NCBI RefSeq assembly: GCF_001591805.1
Contig: NZ_BCVP01000025.1
Coordinates: 1-64,000 of the forward strand
Direction of reading: 5' to 3'
DNA from: Neobacillus novalis NBRC 102450
Lineage (GTDB): Bacteria > Bacillota > Bacilli > Bacillales > Cytobacillaceae
DNA length: 64,000 nucleotides
In this document: positions 43,649 through 53,508 of the stretch, piece by piece
Position numbering within the stretch: position 1 is the stretch's first letter
How the letters are laid out: each line of letters opens with the position of its first letter
Translations under genes and position numbers: made by a program
Notes under the pieces: model-generated
What the model was told of the DNA's origin: nothing
What the model saw: only the letters and a program-made list of their open reading frames with translations
Databases searched by the model: none

Positions 43649-45774
43649 AACGAAACACTCCTTAATTCTTTTAATTTCTCGGTAAAAAATTGATCAAATC
43701 TGGCTGTTAGTAATCCCATTATCCTACCGTAGTCACCTGATTGAAAAATGGCTATATTTTCATCACTTTCAATTAGCAATGAGCTTATATAACTTAACAC
43801 TTCTAATGCATTATCTGAGCTGTTCTCAGGCGATAGCAGCAAAATGAAATTAATCATGTTCATATCATTTTCATCCATGCCCACAACCTTAATGGGCGTT
43901 TGCAGAACAGAAATGACAAAGCACGGCTGCTGCACATGTGGTGCTCGCGAATGAAATAATGCCATCCTCGTTTCCGGAATCCCTATTCCTCCAAGTTTTT
44001 CTCTTTCGAGGACTTTCTTAACGACGGCTTCCACATCGTCAATCTTTTGTTTTTCATATAGACTTTGACAAAGCTGTGTTAAGATTTCTTCTGTTGTCTT
44101 CTTTTCGCTTACTTCGTTTAATTCGAAGTCTTCAAGAATGGTAGCAATCACCCTTGTATATTCTTGGATACCACGCATTTCCTCTATTAACCCGGCTGCA
44201 CTCTTTTTGCTCACATTGGCATTCAACATGACAGGGAGGTTTTTTTCGGAACTATTCACAATCTTATATTCATTGATAAAGGAACGAATCTTCTCGATCT
44301 CATCTTTATTTAAAAAGGGATTGACTACTATATAATCCGATTCGTAATCTGGAATAGGGATTGTGGATATTACTAATTGATAATTATCCTTTTTCATCTT
44401 TTTAAATTCCATAACTGACACATTCTGAATGTGTTTCAGCTCTGGGAACTCTTTTTGTAATCTCGTGGCCAGCATTTTAGAGGTACCGATTCCACTTGAA
44501 CAAACCACCAACGTTCTAAAATTTATAAGATCCCTGCTGCCCAATATCGCGGCACCAAAATGCATAACGAGATATCCCGTTTCCTCATCTGGAAGATAAA
44601 AATCATCAAAAACCTGCTTTCCTGCCTGTTTGACAATCGAAAACAATTCAGCATAATCTCGTTTAATTTTATCTAACAACGGGTTACTAATCCCCATCTT
44701 TTGTTTCATTCGATAAATAGCAGGCTTTAAATGCATGACGAGCCCTTCAAATAAGGATCGATTTGCCACTAAGTCTAATCCAACTAAATCCCCAACCAGC
44801 TCAATTAATTTTTTAGTTTTGATTGCAACCTGTAAGCTGGTATCTTCGTTTAAATATTCATGATCATGCCTTAACTTCGCGCCTTTTAAGTGCATCGTGA
44901 TGTAGGCAACCTCTGCCTCAGGTATATTAATCGTAAAAACCTGCTCCAACTGAGCAACTATTTTTTCTGCAAACTTATATTCCTTTGTTGCTTTTTGATT
45001 TTCTAAATACGATGAATTGATGGTAATCCCTTCGCCTTTTTGAATCCGTTCCACCGCTAGGGCTAAATGAATCACTAACCCAATATAGGCGCTGTCTGCC
45101 ATCGAAAAGGGTAATTCCTGAACAATTGAATTGACAATTTTTTCGACAATAACAAGCTTTTTCTTTTCAACAAGTCCCATAAGTCGTTCAGATATGGTAT
45201 GAATTTGCTGGGTCGACCTCTTTTGAATATTTTCTCGTGTTAACGAAAGAATTTCGGATTCATCAAGATACACAGAGATAAGACTGCTCATGGCCCTTCG
45301 TTTAGCACCTTCATCTCCTTCGATTTCAACACCATAGCCTCTTCTTCGAATGAGTGCTAATCCAAAGGTTTGTAATCTCTCTTCCAGTTTGGTTAGATCA
45401 GCACTGACTGTAGCAATTGTGACATTTAAATCGTTAGCAAGACCAAGCAGTTTAACAGGTGCATTTGTTTCTAGCAGCTCACAGAAAATAATCGTTTGTC
45501 GTTCTTCAGGCATGTATTCTGTATGTGAGAGATTAAACAAATATAGTTCTAGTTCGCGAATCTTGGTTTGGTCACCTGTGATTTGGACGCCAACCCCTGA
45601 TTTTTTTTGTAATGACAGGTTATATTCGCCCAAAATATCTTCTACATTTTTTAAATCCCGATGGATCGTCCTTCCACTAACACCAATTTGTTTGGCAAGG
45701 TCTTTCACGGTCATTTCATCCGTATTCTTTAATAAGATTTCAAGGATTTGTCTTTCTCTTGCGGAAATATACAT
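43645..45774 (-). CDS. mtlR: Mannitol operon activator (operon 1)
   Basis: PRD-containing activator of about 709 residues: N-terminal helix-turn-helix domains (GVSGRTIHRDLKNVE, then NDLNVTIATVSADLTKLEE), two PTS regulation domains (about residues 180-400, with conserved His), an EIIB-Gat-like domain (LVVCSSGIGTSKMLA) and a C-terminal EIIA-like domain (MALFHSRAPHV). Its activity is set by PTS phosphorylation. I prefer the ATG at 45774 because it matches the MYI start of the paralogue and has AGGGAG eight bases upstream. Confidence 0.92.
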   Translation of the reverse strand: MYISARERQILEILLKNTDEMTVKDLAKQIGVSGRTIHRDLKNVEDILGEYNLSLQKKSGVGVQITGDQTKIRELELYLFNLSHTEYMPEERQTIIFCELLETNAPVKLLGLANDLNVTIATVSADLTKLEERLQTFGLALIRRRGYGVEIEGDEGAKRRAMSSLISVYLDESEILSLTRENIQKRSTQQIHTISERLMGLVEKKKLVIVEKIVNSIVQELPFSMADSAYIGLVIHLALAVERIQKGEGITINSSYLENQKATKEYKFAEKIVAQLEQVFTINIPEAEVAYITMHLKGAKLRHDHEYLNEDTSLQVAIKTKKLIELVGDLVGLDLVANRSLFEGLVMHLKPAIYRMKQKMGISNPLLDKIKRDYAELFSIVKQAGKQVFDDFYLPDEETGYLVMHFGAAILGSRDLINFRTLVVCSSGIGTSKMLATRLQKEFPELKHIQNVSVMEFKKMKKDNYQLVISTIPIPDYESDYIVVNPFLNKDEIEKIRSFINEYKIVNSSEKNLPVMLNANVSKKSAAGLIEEMRGIQEYTRVIATILEDFELNEVSEKKTTEEILTQLCQSLYEKQKIDDVEAVVKKVLEREKLGGIGIPETRMALFHSRAPHVQQPCFVISVLQTPIKVVGMDENDMNMINFILLLSPENSSDNALEVLSYISSLLIESDENIAIFQSGDYGRIMGLLTARFDQFFTEKLKELRSVSL

Positions 45775-45804
45775 ATTTCTCACTCCCTAAAGGTTGACCG
45801 TCAA

Positions 45805-45926
45805 TCACCAATCATATGATGTTGCCAAAATTAAATTTTTATACTTACACTATCATTTTAATCCCGTAAATCCCTTTATACAACGGAAGCTATTTATATA
45901 TTAGTCAACTGCATTGTTGACAACAT
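45805..45926. promoter_or_regulatory. Putative MtlR sites upstream of mtlR (operon 1)
   Basis: The palindrome TGTTG-N-CAACA occurs as TGTTGACAACA (about 45914-45924). A related TGTTGCCAAAA is at about 45821. The motif also occurs upstream of mtlA at about 47505. Spacing and copy number suggest activator sites, and an internal promoter for mtlR is possible (TTGTAT-N17-TAAAAT). Confidence 0.5.
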
Positions 45927-45936
45927 TAAAATAAGA

Positions 45937-45968
45937 AAGGCCTAGCATATTTTGTCTAGGCCTTTCGT
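45937..45968 (-). terminator. Terminator after mtlA (operon 1)
   Basis: Stem AGGCCTAG/CTAGGCCT with an eleven-base loop, followed by TTTCTT. It would make mtlR partly independent of mtlA transcription. Confidence 0.7.
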
Positions 45969-45972
45969 TCAA

Positions 45973-47403
45973 TTACTTTTGCAAATCATTTATTAATTCG
46001 TCATATCTAGGACTATTTAAAAAGTTTTCTACCGAAATATGTGTCGCTTTCGGAAGCTTTGCTTTTGCACGGTCTGTTAAATCTTTGTGCGTAACAACAA
46101 CGTCAGCATCATTTGGTAAGTTGTTAATCGCTGTGTTTATCACAGTAACATCCAAACCTGCCTTTTTTACCTTATTTCTTAAAATGGATGCACCCATGGC
46201 ACTTGAACCCATACCGGCATCGCAAGCAAATACGATTTTGTTTACATTCTCAGGAATGATTGCATCTTGTGCGTTTGTTAACACTGAAGAAACAGAGCTT
46301 TTCTTGCCTTTCATTTCTTCCATTTTTGCTGCTGCAGAAGATAAGTCCTCATCTGTTGCCTTACTAGTTTTTAAGATCAATGAAGCTACTGCAAAGGATG
46401 CAGCTGTTGCCACTAATACCCCTGCAAGGACACCAACAGCACCGCCTTTTGACGTCATTGCCATCAAGGCAAAAATACTACCCGGTGATGGAGCTGCTAC
46501 AAGTCCGGCATTAAAAAGATTAAAGGTAAATACTCCACTTACTCCTCCTGCCATTGCAGCAAAGATAAGCATAGGTCTCATTAAAATATATGGGAAGTAA
46601 ATTTCATGGATCCCACCTAAGAAGTGAATAACAACTGCTCCAGGTGCTGTTAATTTCGCAGAGCCCTTACCAAACAACCAGTAAGCAAGGAGGATACCTA
46701 ATCCCGGTCCAGGATTTGTTTCTAATAAGAATAAAATCGATTTTCCAGCTTTTGCTGCTTGTTCAACCCCTAATGGACTTAAAATCCCATGGTTAATCGC
46801 GTTATTTAAGAAAAGTACCTTTGCTGGTTCAATAAAGATGTTTGCTAATGGCAAAACATTTATATCAACAACTATATCTACACCTTTTGCTAAAGCTTTA
46901 CTTAGCGCTTCAACAACTGGACCTACACCCTTATAAGCTAATAGAGTCAAGACACCACCAAGAATACCTGCTGAGAAGTTATTTACAAGCATTTCAAAGC
47001 CAGATTTAATTTTGCCATGAATCGCTTGATCGAACTTCTTTATGACAAAGCCTCCAATTGGACCCATAATCATCGCACCTAGGAACATCGGGATATCCGT
47101 TCCAACAATTACGCCCATCGTTGCTGTCGCACCAACGACACCACCACGAATATCGTAGACCATTCGACCACCTGTAAAACCAATTAATAATGGCAGTAAA
47201 TACGTGATCATCGGTCCAACTAATTTAGCCAAATCCTCATTTGGCCACCTTCCAGAAGGGATGAATAATGCTGTTATTATCCCCCAAGCAATAAACGCTC
47301 CGATATTCGGCATGACCATACCACTTAAATAACTACCGAATCTCTGTATCTTCACTTTTACGTCTGCTTTTTCTTTTGCTGTTGCCGTTGCTGTTTCAAT
47401 CAT
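45973..47403 (-). CDS. mtlA: Mannitol PTS enzyme IICB (operon 1)
   Basis: Mannitol transporter and phosphorylating enzyme, 476 residues. The EIIC membrane domain fills residues about 1-340 (with PFIxxGGIHEIYFPYILMRP-type block near 265) and the EIIB domain lies at about 375-476 with the phospho-Cys in VFACDAGMGSSAMGAS. No EIIA domain is attached; MtlF supplies it. Confidence 0.94.
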   Translation of the reverse strand: MIETATATAKEKADVKVKIQRFGSYLSGMVMPNIGAFIAWGIITALFIPSGRWPNEDLAKLVGPMITYLLPLLIGFTGGRMVYDIRGGVVGATATMGVIVGTDIPMFLGAMIMGPIGGFVIKKFDQAIHGKIKSGFEMLVNNFSAGILGGVLTLLAYKGVGPVVEALSKALAKGVDIVVDINVLPLANIFIEPAKVLFLNNAINHGILSPLGVEQAAKAGKSILFLLETNPGPGLGILLAYWLFGKGSAKLTAPGAVVIHFLGGIHEIYFPYILMRPMLIFAAMAGGVSGVFTFNLFNAGLVAAPSPGSIFALMAMTSKGGAVGVLAGVLVATAASFAVASLILKTSKATDEDLSSAAAKMEEMKGKKSSVSSVLTNAQDAIIPENVNKIVFACDAGMGSSAMGASILRNKVKKAGLDVTVINTAINNLPNDADVVVTHKDLTDRAKAKLPKATHISVENFLNSPRYDELINDLQK

Positions 47404-47447
47404 CTCTTTTCCCCCTTAACTTATTTGTAGAACTTTCTATATTTAGA

Positions 47448-47520
47448 TTAAAGCGTTTTCAAAATTCAATCAATAAATACAAAACTTCATTTTGTCTTAA
47501 TGATTGTTGCCAACATTAAT
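47448..47520 (-). promoter_or_regulatory. cre site and MtlR-type site upstream of mtlA (operon 1)
   Basis: TGAAAACGCTTTAA on the minus strand (47461-47448) matches the CcpA cre consensus WTGNAANCGNWNNCW at most positions. A TGTTGGCAACA palindrome lies at about 47515-47505. The pair suggests catabolite repression and MtlR activation. Confidence 0.6.
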
Positions 47521-47558
47521 CTACTAAAGTAATCAGGGCGACAGAAAATAATTAAACA

Positions 47559-47606
47559 AAAAAAGGTCTGTCCCGCCACTTTAAAGCAGCGAAGGACTGA
47601 CCTCCT
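47559..47606 (-). terminator. Nested terminator of the second mannitol operon
   Basis: AAGGTCTGTCC/GGACTGACCT outer stem with inner GCCACTTTAAAGCAGC, followed by seven T residues on the minus strand, just after the mtlD stop codon. Confidence 0.72.
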
Positions 47607-47611
47607 TTTTC

Positions 47612-48754
47612 TTATTTCTTGAGTATATTGTAATGACTTACTACCTCGTTTGTGATTTCACTGTTTTCATCCAACCCGCTTACTTCTTTGAGCGCAGCAG
47701 GAAGCCCCTTTTCTTTAATCATCGCTTGCAGCTTTACTGCTTCGTCATCTTCTTGGTATTCAAAAAGCAGGGCCGAGGCAATTGCCCTTGCAAGATTTGT
47801 GTATGAGAGCCCCGCTTTCGCTGCTTCCGTTGCAGGACGCACGAGACGATCGTTTGGACCAAGCTTACGGAGCGGTGAACGGCCAACTCTTGTCACATCA
47901 TCATTCAAATAGGCATTTTTAAAACGGCTAATAATTTTTTCGATATATTGGCTGTGATCCTCTGGATTTAAGCCATATTGTTTGATTAAATAAGCACCCG
48001 TTTCGCCAAGTGTCGCTTGAACTTGTTTCACAATCTTTTCATCTGCTAATGCTTGATCAATCGTAGACTTGTTCTCTAGATAACCAAGGTAGGCAATGAC
48101 GGCATGACCGGTGTTTACTGTAAACAGCTTTCGCTCGATAAATGGAGCGAGGTCTGAAACAATCTTCATCCCTTCAATCGGAGGAATGCTTTCGCTTGTC
48201 TCTACAACCCATTCATAATATGGTTCAACTAGTACATCGAGGGAGCCATGATTGTTTTGAATTGGGACGATCCGGTCAACGGCAGAATTAAAGAAATACA
48301 CTTTGCCCGCTAAATTTGCTTTCGTCTCATCATCTAAATGTTCGAAAATATAGCCTTTTAACAAATCGGTCGCCGAAATTTGGTTTTCACAGGCAATCAC
48401 ATATAACTTTTCTGTGTTTGTCTTAACCCGTTCGGTTAACCCCTTCGCAATCAACGGGGCAATCCGCGGGAGGATATTCGGGCCAATTGCAGTCGTAAGG
48501 TAGGCTGCATCCTTTATTGCTGCGATCACTTCATTTTCTTGTGTCATATTGTTTAATCCTGACACGTTATCTACCGTGACCGTTTCTTGTTTATCTGTAG
48601 CCAACTTTACTTGATAATGCTTTTTCTCATTTAACTGGCTAATAATTTGATCGGCAATATCAACAAAGGTCACATGATAACCCGATTGTGAAAAAAGTGC
48701 GCCGATAAATCCTCTTCCAATATTCCCTGCTCCAAAATGGATGGCTAGTTTCAT
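47612..48754 (-). CDS. mtlD: Mannitol-1-phosphate 5-dehydrogenase (operon 2)
   Basis: Paralogue of the 42-kb enzyme, 380 residues, with the same Rossmann start (LAIHFGAGNIGRGFIG) and catalytic block ERKLFTVNTGHAVIAYLGY. The two proteins differ widely outside these motifs, so the duplication is old or the copies were acquired separately. The ATG at 48754 has AAAGGA nine bases upstream; the one at 48763 overlaps the mtlR stop and is also possible. Confidence 0.93.
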   Translation of the reverse strand: MKLAIHFGAGNIGRGFIGALFSQSGYHVTFVDIADQIISQLNEKKHYQVKLATDKQETVTVDNVSGLNNMTQENEVIAAIKDAAYLTTAIGPNILPRIAPLIAKGLTERVKTNTEKLYVIACENQISATDLLKGYIFEHLDDETKANLAGKVYFFNSAVDRIVPIQNNHGSLDVLVEPYYEWVVETSESIPPIEGMKIVSDLAPFIERKLFTVNTGHAVIAYLGYLENKSTIDQALADEKIVKQVQATLGETGAYLIKQYGLNPEDHSQYIEKIISRFKNAYLNDDVTRVGRSPLRKLGPNDRLVRPATEAAKAGLSYTNLARAIASALLFEYQEDDEAVKLQAMIKEKGLPAALKEVSGLDENSEITNEVVSHYNILKK

Positions 48755-48759
48755 TTTTA

Positions 48760-50850
48760 TCATTCCTTTAGTATATTTGTGTGAAGATAATCCAAAAAGA
48801 CGGATTCCAATTTTGTCCGAATCATCTCTTCATTGGCTGATGAAAAAATCAGAATGGCGGCATGATTTTCAATTAAACTTGTGCTAATCAAGCTTACGAT
48901 TTCCTGCTCTCTGATACTTAATTCCTCGGGTGCCAGCATTAACAGTACATTCTTCATGTACATATTCTTTCCATCCATACCTTTTACAAGTATAGGCTGC
49001 TCCAAATGAGAAGCCTGGAATATGAGTTCATGAACGTTCTTATTTCTACAGTGAAATAGTGCCAACCCGGTATTTGGAATACCGAGCCCGCCTTTTCGTT
49101 CCCGAGCTTCTATCGCTTCCAGCACATCACTTGAATCTATTAACAGCCCATTCTTTTCAGCCAGTTTTACCATTTCTTCTAAAATCAGATTATGGCCTTT
49201 TAGATGCGGCATCCGATAAACGCAGAAGTTATTTAAAACAGACTGAATACTTTGATATACATCCTTTATCTCCTGTAATAATTCCCCTAAAGTGACACTT
49301 GTAAAACTGGCTGCTTGAGCCTTTTTGGGAGCTGGCTTTAGATAATTCTTATTTTCTGTTATAGTCTCGATGTTATCCCTGATGAAATTCCTGATGGTTA
49401 CGATATTTTCTTCACTTAAGAGTGGCGAAACAAGGATATAGTCTAGATTTGTAAATGGGAGTTTAACGGTAGAGATAATCAGATCATAGCTGCTAAAATT
49501 ATTTTGCTGCTGCATTTCTTTCATCGATTTGATCTCGATAGACCCAATTCCTACGATTTTCTTCTTAATTCGGCTGGCCAGTATCTTAGACGTGCCAATG
49601 CCTGTTGGGCATACAACCAGCGCCTTTATCGACAGATCTTCTTCCTGCATCACTAAAGCCGAACCAAAATGGAGAACGATGAAGGCTATTTCATCATCAG
49701 GAAAGTCTGGAATATCGATAAAATACTTTTCAATGCTATTCTTAACAGCTAAAAACAGAAACGGATATTTTCGTTTAATTTCCTCTTTTAACGGGTTAAA
49801 CAATCCCATTTCTTGTTTAATTCGATATAGTGCAGGCTCCATATGGGCAAGCAGTCCCTGATACAAAGAAAAATCCTTAGTTAAATCCACATGAAGTTGT
49901 GAAGATACATGTTCGATTACGTTTTTTATCCTTTTGCTAAGGACAACACTATCATATGGAACAATATCGACGGCTTGAAGTTTAGAACCTTTAAGGATTG
50001 CCGCCAAAAAGTGTACATCATCTTTCGTAAACTCGACTGAAAATGACGATTCAATTCGCTGACAAATTTCCCTGATAAGGTTATATTCATTCGTCTGCTC
50101 ATTGAGAAAATCTGCATCTTCCTCTAATAGAAAAGAGCCTTCCGTCCTTTGCATGGTAATACAAATATGTACGATTAGACCGATATAATCGCTATATGCA
50201 AGACGATGCTGCAAATGATTAAAAGTAGTATTTACTTCTCGATATATCGCAAAAAGGTAGTCTGGACGAAAATAAAACAAAATGACTTCTTGAAAGCTCT
50301 TTTCATTTTCCAACAAAAACAAACTTTCCATTAGTTCTTCATTAAAATGAAGCAATATATAACTTGCCAGGGCTCTCCGTTTGTTTGATTCCGAGCCGTT
50401 TAGATCGACTCCGACTCCCCTTTTTCTAGTAATCTGCACATTAAAATGACGAAGCCACTCTGTCATTTCATCCAAATAGATGGTTAGGGTTGTAATGCTA
50501 ACACCAAGGTCATTGGCTAACGTCTGAATTTTAAAGGACTCCTCTTGCACCAGAGAGATAAGGAGCAGCAGTTTTTTTTCCTGTGGTGTTTGATCAATTG
50601 GGTCAATGTTCATTAAATACTGAATCAGGCGAAATATTTGCTCATTCTTCCCCTCAATCATGAGCCCTTTATTGATATTACGGACTAAATGAAGCGCAAA
50701 TGAGTCAAGAATTTTTTCTACCGCTTTTAAATCCCGTTGGATCGTTCGTCCACTCACATTTAAGTATGCAGCAATCGACGCAGCAGTATGATTACCTGAT
50801 GTTTTAACGATTAATTCAATGATTGCTTTTTCCCTTGAAGTTATATACAT
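48760..50850 (-). CDS. mtlR: Mannitol operon activator (operon 2)
   Basis: PRD-containing activator of 696 residues with the same domain order as the 45-kb paralogue: helix-turn-helix (YLNVSGRTIQRDLKAVE), second HTH (DLGVSITTLTIYLDEM), two PRDs, an EIIB-like domain (LVVCPTGIGTSKILA) and an EIIA-like domain (LALFHCRNKNV). Low similarity in the DNA-binding part suggests it reads a different operator from operon 1. Confidence 0.9.
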   Translation of the reverse strand: MYITSREKAIIELIVKTSGNHTAASIAAYLNVSGRTIQRDLKAVEKILDSFALHLVRNINKGLMIEGKNEQIFRLIQYLMNIDPIDQTPQEKKLLLLISLVQEESFKIQTLANDLGVSITTLTIYLDEMTEWLRHFNVQITRKRGVGVDLNGSESNKRRALASYILLHFNEELMESLFLLENEKSFQEVILFYFRPDYLFAIYREVNTTFNHLQHRLAYSDYIGLIVHICITMQRTEGSFLLEEDADFLNEQTNEYNLIREICQRIESSFSVEFTKDDVHFLAAILKGSKLQAVDIVPYDSVVLSKRIKNVIEHVSSQLHVDLTKDFSLYQGLLAHMEPALYRIKQEMGLFNPLKEEIKRKYPFLFLAVKNSIEKYFIDIPDFPDDEIAFIVLHFGSALVMQEEDLSIKALVVCPTGIGTSKILASRIKKKIVGIGSIEIKSMKEMQQQNNFSSYDLIISTVKLPFTNLDYILVSPLLSEENIVTIRNFIRDNIETITENKNYLKPAPKKAQAASFTSVTLGELLQEIKDVYQSIQSVLNNFCVYRMPHLKGHNLILEEMVKLAEKNGLLIDSSDVLEAIEARERKGGLGIPNTGLALFHCRNKNVHELIFQASHLEQPILVKGMDGKNMYMKNVLLMLAPEELSIREQEIVSLISTSLIENHAAILIFSSANEEMIRTKLESVFLDYLHTNILKE

Positions 50851-50935
50851 GCAACCAACTCGTTTCTGGTAAAAAGTACACGAGGAAAAGTGAATAGAAA
50901 AGCTGCAAATGCGGCTTTTCTATTCGGTAAATAAA

Positions 50936-52840
50936 TTATTTATCATTTAAAATGTCCATGATTTCTCTTGCTGATTTTGCTTCAACTAGTTTTTCTATAT
51001 TGGCCATATCAGAACAAGTAACGGCAATTCCAGATAAGATTTCAAGATGTGTTCCATCTTTTCCGGCAATACCGAAAATCAATCGTACCTTCTGACCGTC
51101 AAAGTCTACACCATTCGGTACTTGTAAAACCGTAAAACCAGAATTCAGGACATCCTTTTTCGCTTCTTCAGTACCATGTGGAATCGCGACATCGTTGCCC
51201 ATATAGGTGGATGTCATTTCGTCACGTGCGATCATCGCATCAATATAGCTTTCCCTTACATACCCTGCTTTGACCAGCACATTGCCAGCGAAACGAATCG
51301 CCTCTTCTTTTGATGCAAATTCTTGGTTAAGGAAGATATTTTCTTCACGCAGTAAAGCATCATCAGTGTGCGGGTCACCGCTTGGAACAGCCGCTTCTGC
51401 GTCTTCCACGATTTCCTGAAGTTCAGCCGTTTCAGGATTTTTTATCCGATTAATTAACTTATCGTATTCAGGGCTTGATAGGAAGTTATCAACCGAAATA
51501 TGATAGGCATTTGGCACTTGTTTCTGGGCTCTTGGTGTCAACTCTTCCTGCGTAATAACAATTTGTGCATCTGAAGGCAGGTTACTAATCGCCGTATTGG
51601 TAACTGCAATGTTCATTCCTGCTTCTTTTACCTTTTTTCGAAGAAGGGACGCGCCCATTGCACTTGATCCCATTCCAGCATCACAGGCAAAAATAATTTT
51701 GTTGACGTTTTCTGGCATCGTACTAGGATTAGTAGCAAAGACATTAGAAACAGAGCTTTTCTTGCCTTTCATTTCTTGCATTTTTCTTGCTGCTTCTTCA
51801 ATGTCTTCATCCTTTTGCTTACCCGTTTTTAGAATGAAAGATGAAAGCACAAAGGATACGATTCCAGCTACTAAGACGCCGGCAATGTTTGCTAGATAAG
51901 CACTCGCTTGCGGCGGGGTAACGGCCATAATGGCAATAATACTACCCGGTGACGCGGGAGAAGCTAATCCCCCACCTAAAAGCATCAATGTAAAGATACC
52001 GCTCATTCCGCCTAGAATGACTGCAAAAAACAACATCGGACGCATTAAAATATATGGGAAGTAAATTTCATGAATTCCGCCAAAGAACTGAATAATCGCT
52101 GCGCCTGGTGCTGACCTTTTGGCAGTCCCTTTTCCAAAAATACTGAAAGCCAGCAGGACACCGATACCAGGTCCTGGGTTTGCTTCAAGTAGAAATAGAA
52201 TGGATTTCCCTGTTGTTTTCGCTTGCTCTAACCCAATTGGCGACAACACCCCATGGTTAATCGCATTATTTAAGAACAATACTTTTGCAGGCTCGATAAT
52301 GATACTTGTCAATGGCAGCAATCCTGTTGCCAATAACCAATCAACACCGGTAATAAGCCAGCCTGTAAATGTGGTAACGGCAGGACCAATGGCTAAAAAG
52401 GCTAAAATCGCCAAAAATCCACCAAGGATCCCTGCTGAGAAATTGTTCACAAGCATTTCAAAGCCTGCTTTAACTTTTCCTTCAATCAGCTGATCAAATT
52501 TTTTAATAATATATCCGCCAAGCGGTCCCATAATCATCGCCCCGAGAAACATCGGGATATCTGCTCCGACAATGACACCCATTGTCACAATCGCCCCGAC
52601 GACACCACCTCGTTGATCGTGTACGAGCTTACCGCCTGTATATCCGATTAAAAGCGGAAGCAAGTAAGTGACCATTGGATCAACCAATTTGGCAAGGCTT
52701 TCATTTGGGCGGATACCAGTAGGAATAAATAGTGCAGTAATTAACCCCCATGCAATGAAAGCAGAAATATTCGGCATTACCATCGAACTTAGGAAGTTAC
52801 CGAACTTTTGGACAGCTACTTTTATATTAGATTGAGCCAT
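50936..52840 (-). CDS. mtlA: Mannitol PTS enzyme IICBA, fused (operon 2)
   Basis: A 634-residue fusion: EIIC (about 1-340), EIIB (about 375-465; FACDAGMGSSAMGAS with the phospho-Cys), a Pro/Glu-rich linker, and a full EIIA domain (about 490-634; phospho-His in DVAIPHGTEEA). The single protein does the job of MtlA plus MtlF of operon 1. It starts the second operon mtlA-mtlR-mtlD, and AAAGGATG precedes the ATG. Confidence 0.94.
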   Translation of the reverse strand: MAQSNIKVAVQKFGNFLSSMVMPNISAFIAWGLITALFIPTGIRPNESLAKLVDPMVTYLLPLLIGYTGGKLVHDQRGGVVGAIVTMGVIVGADIPMFLGAMIMGPLGGYIIKKFDQLIEGKVKAGFEMLVNNFSAGILGGFLAILAFLAIGPAVTTFTGWLITGVDWLLATGLLPLTSIIIEPAKVLFLNNAINHGVLSPIGLEQAKTTGKSILFLLEANPGPGIGVLLAFSIFGKGTAKRSAPGAAIIQFFGGIHEIYFPYILMRPMLFFAVILGGMSGIFTLMLLGGGLASPASPGSIIAIMAVTPPQASAYLANIAGVLVAGIVSFVLSSFILKTGKQKDEDIEEAARKMQEMKGKKSSVSNVFATNPSTMPENVNKIIFACDAGMGSSAMGASLLRKKVKEAGMNIAVTNTAISNLPSDAQIVITQEELTPRAQKQVPNAYHISVDNFLSSPEYDKLINRIKNPETAELQEIVEDAEAAVPSGDPHTDDALLREENIFLNQEFASKEEAIRFAGNVLVKAGYVRESYIDAMIARDEMTSTYMGNDVAIPHGTEEAKKDVLNSGFTVLQVPNGVDFDGQKVRLIFGIAGKDGTHLEILSGIAVTCSDMANIEKLVEAKSAREIMDILNDK

Positions 52841-52922
52841 GTGCTCTCATCCTTTCATTATTGTATTACCTTATACATGGTAAAGTACGAACCCCCTTCA
52901 TTCAATAAAGAGGAAGGCTAAC

Positions 52923-52945
52923 TTTGTCATACTAAAGGCGACAAA
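52923..52945. promoter_or_regulatory. Candidate activator site of mannitol operon 2
   Basis: TTTGTC-N11-GACAAA is an inverted repeat about 80-100 bases upstream of mtlA. It differs from the TGTTG-N-CAACA motif of operon 1. Confidence 0.45.
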
Positions 52946-53001
52946 ATTAGTGTTTCTCAAAGAACAAGCGGTTATGCCTCCCCATCATTGCACTAATATC
53001 T

Positions 53002-53392
53002 CAAATTTCTTAGCAGTTCTTTGATGATAATCCCCTTGTTTCAAGGAATACTACGTTTTCAATCAAACGTTTGGTTAGTTTTTAAAATACTAATCAAATG
53101 TTTGATTAATATCGGATCAATGGCTTATAAATAAAGGGTTTTATCCTTGAAATCGGATAAAATACTGTCGAAAATAAGACTCTTCTTTATATCTTTATGC
53201 ACAAACCGTGACGAAAAATAGGTCTTTTCCGCTCATATTACACGCTTCTACAGGTATACCCATATTCTCTTATTAACTAAACGTTTAATTGAATTTGGAC
53301 TTAGTCCTTCTCCCGTTTGGTTTTTTCCCGGGAAATTGATTAAAATGATGTCGATAACACGCTCGACTTTCTTTTCATAAAATACCCTTTCC
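53002..53392. repeat. ~390-bp non-coding repeat, copy B
   Basis: This matches copy A at 41160-41543 in the same orientation, including the paired palindromes (TCAATCAAACGTTTGG and AATCAAATGTTTGATT, about 53059-53110), the TAACTAAACGTTTAATTGA word near 53274, TTTTTCCCGGGAAATTGAT and the terminal TGTCGA/GCTCGAC hairpin. Copies A and B flank the two mannitol operons and the LapA-domain gene. Confidence 0.78.
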
Positions 53393-53439
53393 TAAAAGAG
53401 ACAGAGACTACCAGGTGTTGAACCTGATGATAAATAATA

Positions 53440-53496
53440 GAATACCCTTATAAGGAGCTGTCATTAACTAAGCTCACAAATAAGGGTATTTTTATA
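53440..53496. terminator. Hairpin downstream of pgi
   Basis: AATACCCTTAT/ATAAGGGTATT stem with a long loop (about 53441-53492). It is the only candidate terminator after pgi; the T-run is better on the plus strand. Confidence 0.5.
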
Positions 53497-53508
53497 CTTT
53501 ATATATCG

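Noticed and set aside
44138-44335. Plus-strand frame antisense to mtlR
   Set aside because: Shadow frame; the mtlR reading is supported by domain motifs through the same region.
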